Shown: positions 61,955 through 64,000 of the stretch, in pieces
Numbering within the stretch: position 1 is the first letter of the stretch
How the letters are laid out: the number at the start of each line of letters is the position of its first letter
Assembly (NCBI GenBank): GCA_963724665.1
Contig: CAVRVH010000012.1
Location: 496,001-560,000 of the forward strand
Length of the DNA stretch: 64,000 bases
Direction of reading: 5' to 3'
Origin: DASUPK01 sp963724665
GTDB lineage: Bacteria; Actinomycetota; Thermoleophilia; Solirubrobacterales; 70-9
The notes under the pieces: model-generated
The model's database searches: none
The model's input: the letters and a program-made list of their open reading frames with translations, nothing else
What the model was told of the DNA's origin: nothing
Program-made: the position numbers and the translations under genes

Positions 61955-62950
61955 CTAGATCTGCCCACCCCACTTCTTGAGTTCGTCGGTCTCGATCGCC
62001 GTCTCGACCTCGCGCTCGAGACCGCCGTGCTCCAGATCCTCGACGACCTCGCTCTTCTCGTGCCGCGAACGGAGCGTGCCGACGACCGGCAGCTCGCGCT
62101 CGGCCGAGAGTTCGTCGAGCGCCTCCTGCATCATCGTCGTGACCGCGTTGTAGACCGCCTCCTCGTGGGGCTGGGGGCCAAATCGGCGGCGCAGGTCGAT
62201 CCTGGGCAGGACCTGAATCGTGATCTGGGAGGGCAGCGGGATGCGGCCCGGCAGGTCCAGCACAGTCACGCCGAAGGGAGGTGCGATTTGGATCGGCACG
62301 ACCTTTAGCCGCAGCAGCCTGTCGAGGGCAAGGAGATGAGAAAGCCGCTCGCCGCGGGTCAGGAAGAGGGCGGTCTCCTGGCCGCCGATCGCCACTACGG
62401 GGACGATCGGCACGTCAGTCGCAAGCGCGAGGCGGACGAAGCCGCTGCGATGTCCGAAGTCGATTTCCCCCGAGTGCCAAGAGGGACGGTAGGTTTCGTG
62501 ATCCCCGCCCGGATAGACCAGAAGCGCAGCGCCCTTCCCCAGCGCCGTCATCGCGTTTTCGTGATTGGCCGGGATCGTCCCGTACCGGCGCAGCATGACG
62601 AGACCCGGCACCCGGAAGACGAGGTCGTGGGCGAGCTGGTGGAACAGCCGGTCGGGGCCGAAGTAGTTGTAGAAGCCGTAGGCGAAGGCAAAGGTGTCGG
62701 CGATCAGCGTGCCCCCCGAGTGGTTGCCGACGAGAAGCACCGGCCCCTCTGCCGGGATCTGCTCAAGACCGCGCACCTTGGGACGGAAGTAGAGTTGCGC
62801 CGCGCGGCTATAGGCTGGCAGGGTCTGGCGGATGAAGCGCGGGTCGCGCTCGGCGAGCGGATCCTCGGCGCGGGAGCCGAGTAGGTCCCGGGCCATTACC
62901 GAGGCCGTTGCGCGGGTGGCGCCGAGCGCCTGGCTGAAGATCTCCCTCAC
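61955..62950 (-). CDS. Lysophospholipid (PlsC-like) acyltransferase family protein
   Basis: 331 residues. A membrane-peripheral acyltransferase fold: VLLVGNHSGGTLIADTFAFA in place of the canonical NHxxxxD box, RRYGTIPANHENAMTALGKG, LLVYPGGDHETYRPSWHSGE as the glycerophosphate-binding segment, and VPIVPVVAIGGQETALFL. The NHSGG variant is found in a subgroup near diacylglycerol and wax ester acyltransferases. It probably acylates a lysolipid or glycolipid on the cytoplasmic membrane face. The C-terminal 40 residues are charged. It lies downstream of a patatin-like gene on the same strand, a pairing that suggests lipid remodelling. Confidence 0.85.
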   Translation of the reverse strand: MREIFSQALGATRATASVMARDLLGSRAEDPLAERDPRFIRQTLPAYSRAAQLYFRPKVRGLEQIPAEGPVLLVGNHSGGTLIADTFAFAYGFYNYFGPDRLFHQLAHDLVFRVPGLVMLRRYGTIPANHENAMTALGKGAALLVYPGGDHETYRPSWHSGEIDFGHRSGFVRLALATDVPIVPVVAIGGQETALFLTRGERLSHLLALDRLLRLKVVPIQIAPPFGVTVLDLPGRIPLPSQITIQVLPRIDLRRRFGPQPHEEAVYNAVTTMMQEALDELSAERELPVVGTLRSRHEKSEVVEDLEHGGLEREVETAIETDELKKWGGQI

Positions 62951-63135
62951 CGACTTCTCCTCCCCGCCGATAGGGAGCGCCTCATTGCTTCCTCTCCTGA
63001 ATCAAGTTCACGTGGACACGGTCGCATCTCGTGCTCGCGCCGCCATCCGTGTTCTCCACCGACTGCGGTCGGAGTAGGAACACGGAGCCGTGCTTAGCAG
63101 GCTCCGCGGGCCGCACTACCGAAGCATGCGCTCAG

Positions 63136-64000
63136 TCAGCCAGCCGCCGAAGGACGCTGCAACTGGTCGCGCCAGTCGGGCCATTCGGAGGGCGGGCCCT
63201 CGGGGCGACGGACCCTGCGCGGATCCCCCGTTGGGAGGCCGGCGAGCAGCTCGCGGTTTCGCGGGTCGCGAAGCTGCTCGGCGACCGTGCGTCGGGCAAC
63301 CTCGATGACGAGATTTCGGTTTGCGCTTCGCATGAGGTTGGGACCCATCGCCTTGAGGTCATCGCCCGTGGGCTGAATGAGGACAACGTCGGCGCCGTTG
63401 GTGCGGATCTTCTTCGCCTCGCTGCCCAGGCGGCGACCGGAGGCCCGACGGAAGAAGATGGAGACGGCGTCACGGGGGTTGATCGCGCGGATCGGGTGCA
63501 GCGTCGAGGTCGGGTTGAGGCAGATGACGAGGTCCAAGTCCTCGTTGCGCAGCAGGTCCAGATTCGAGACGGAATAGATGCCGCCGTCGACGAAGCGACG
63601 ACCCTCGATCGTCACCGGACGATAGATGCCGGGGATCGCACAGGAGGCGGCGACGGCATCGGCGAGGTCGGCCCGCGGGGCACCAATGCGACCAAAGGCG
63701 GTTCGGCGGCCGGTCTCGTAGTCGCAGGCCACGATCCACAGGTTCGGGTGCGGGCTCCAGCCGGTGGGGACGACGTGACGAATCGTCTCCTTGAGCGACT
63801 CGGTCGAGAAGACGCCGCGCCACAACCAGCCGCTGAAGACGGTTGCCGGCGTGTAGCGGCGAGGGTTGAGGAGAGTGCGAAGCGCGAGCTTCCAAGAGCC
63901 GGGACCGATCGGAGGCCAGGTGCGCTCCAACTCGAATCGCGCCCCTGCGGCGCGGTCGGCCGTTGCCGCCGGACGTCCCTGGGCGTCGCGAACGCCGTCG
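63136..64000 (-). CDS. Patatin-like phospholipase, N-terminus cut by window edge
   Basis: The last 288 residues are present; the frame is open to base 64000. The GxSxG nucleophile lies outside the window. Visible are VAASCAIPGIYRPVTIEGRR followed by FVDGGIYSVSNLDLLRNEDL, where DGG holds the catalytic Asp of the patatin Ser/Asp dyad. Other parts include IVACDYETGRRTAFGR and MRSANRNLVIEVARRTVAEQ. Patatins release fatty acids from lipids. The downstream acyltransferase gene on the same strand is 186 bases away. A start cannot be given. Confidence 0.85.
   Translation of the reverse strand, partial: DGVRDAQGRPAATADRAAGARFELERTWPPIGPGSWKLALRTLLNPRRYTPATVFSGWLWRGVFSTESLKETIRHVVPTGWSPHPNLWIVACDYETGRRTAFGRIGAPRADLADAVAASCAIPGIYRPVTIEGRRFVDGGIYSVSNLDLLRNEDLDLVICLNPTSTLHPIRAINPRDAVSIFFRRASGRRLGSEAKKIRTNGADVVLIQPTGDDLKAMGPNLMRSANRNLVIEVARRTVAEQLRDPRNRELLAGLPTGDPRRVRRPEGPPSEWPDWRDQLQRPSAAG

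Overview
The window is GC-rich (roughly two thirds G+C by eye), densely coded and full of 4-nt stop/start overlaps. It carries tandem Pot-type uptake operons, a SigB/SigF-type sigma factor with RsbV/RsbW-like partners, NlpC/P60 proteins behind c-di-AMP (ydaO-type) riboswitches, and many secreted proteins with Lys-rich tails. This suits a soil actinobacterium, most likely of the class Thermoleophilia (Solirubrobacterales-like). That placement is inference; there is no rRNA here. The only tRNA is tRNA-Asp(GTC).

Layout. 0-10.9 kb is a mixed housekeeping stretch: a truncated FtsH-like AAA protein, a cyclic-nucleotide-binding protein, an FAH-family hydrolase, a cold-shock protein, tRNA-Asp, a degenerate DnaG/Toprim protein fused to a membrane domain, a flippase-like membrane protein, a GT-C-like membrane protein, two S51 peptidases, ferritin, an enolase-superfamily enzyme and a broken flavodoxin-fold gene. 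10.9-18.4 kb holds a secreted CocE/NonD hydrolase, a six-repeat kelch protein, an HxlR regulator divergent from a tautomerase / enoyl-CoA isomerase / zinc-alcohol dehydrogenase operon, and a secreted unknown.

18.5-39.0 kb is one metabolic block built around arginine, polyamines and amino acids. A minus-strand operon encodes an aldehyde dehydrogenase, an Orn/Lys/Arg decarboxylase-fold enzyme, an amidinotransferase-superfamily enzyme and an M20 carbamoyl hydrolase. A second minus-strand operon runs APC permease, UspA, PotA, PotD, PotB, PotC, then without a gap into a STAS anti-anti-sigma factor and an anti-sigma kinase. Their presumed sigma factor is encoded convergently. Divergent from the permease is an operon of class III aminotransferase, PucR regulator, saccharopine-dehydrogenase-like protein, alanine dehydrogenase and a second aldehyde dehydrogenase. 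Together these could take arginine through putrescine to GABA, with alanine dehydrogenase regenerating the pyruvate acceptor. A second PotADBC operon lies at 46.3-50.3 kb, and its upstream region shares an exact 12-mer with the aminotransferase promoter.

39.0-46.3 kb is a cell-surface cluster: an MBOAT O-acyltransferase, a DUF459-like SGNH protein, three small SGNH-like exported paralogues, two divergent small Cys-rich exported paralogues and secreted unknowns. 50.5-53 kb holds three NlpC/P60 paralogues, two of them behind c-di-AMP riboswitches. 53-64 kb has an SDR, a secreted hydrolase, aconitase, small proteins, a PGAP1-like hydrolase, an acyltransferase and a truncated patatin.

Single-base frame breaks are concentrated in 0.6-10.8 kb and 26-33.7 kb and nearly absent elsewhere. 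Because operon spacing and conserved motifs are intact across them, I read most as assembly or read errors rather than gene decay. Two families of small hairpin repeats with covarying stems are present and not explained by the gene annotation.
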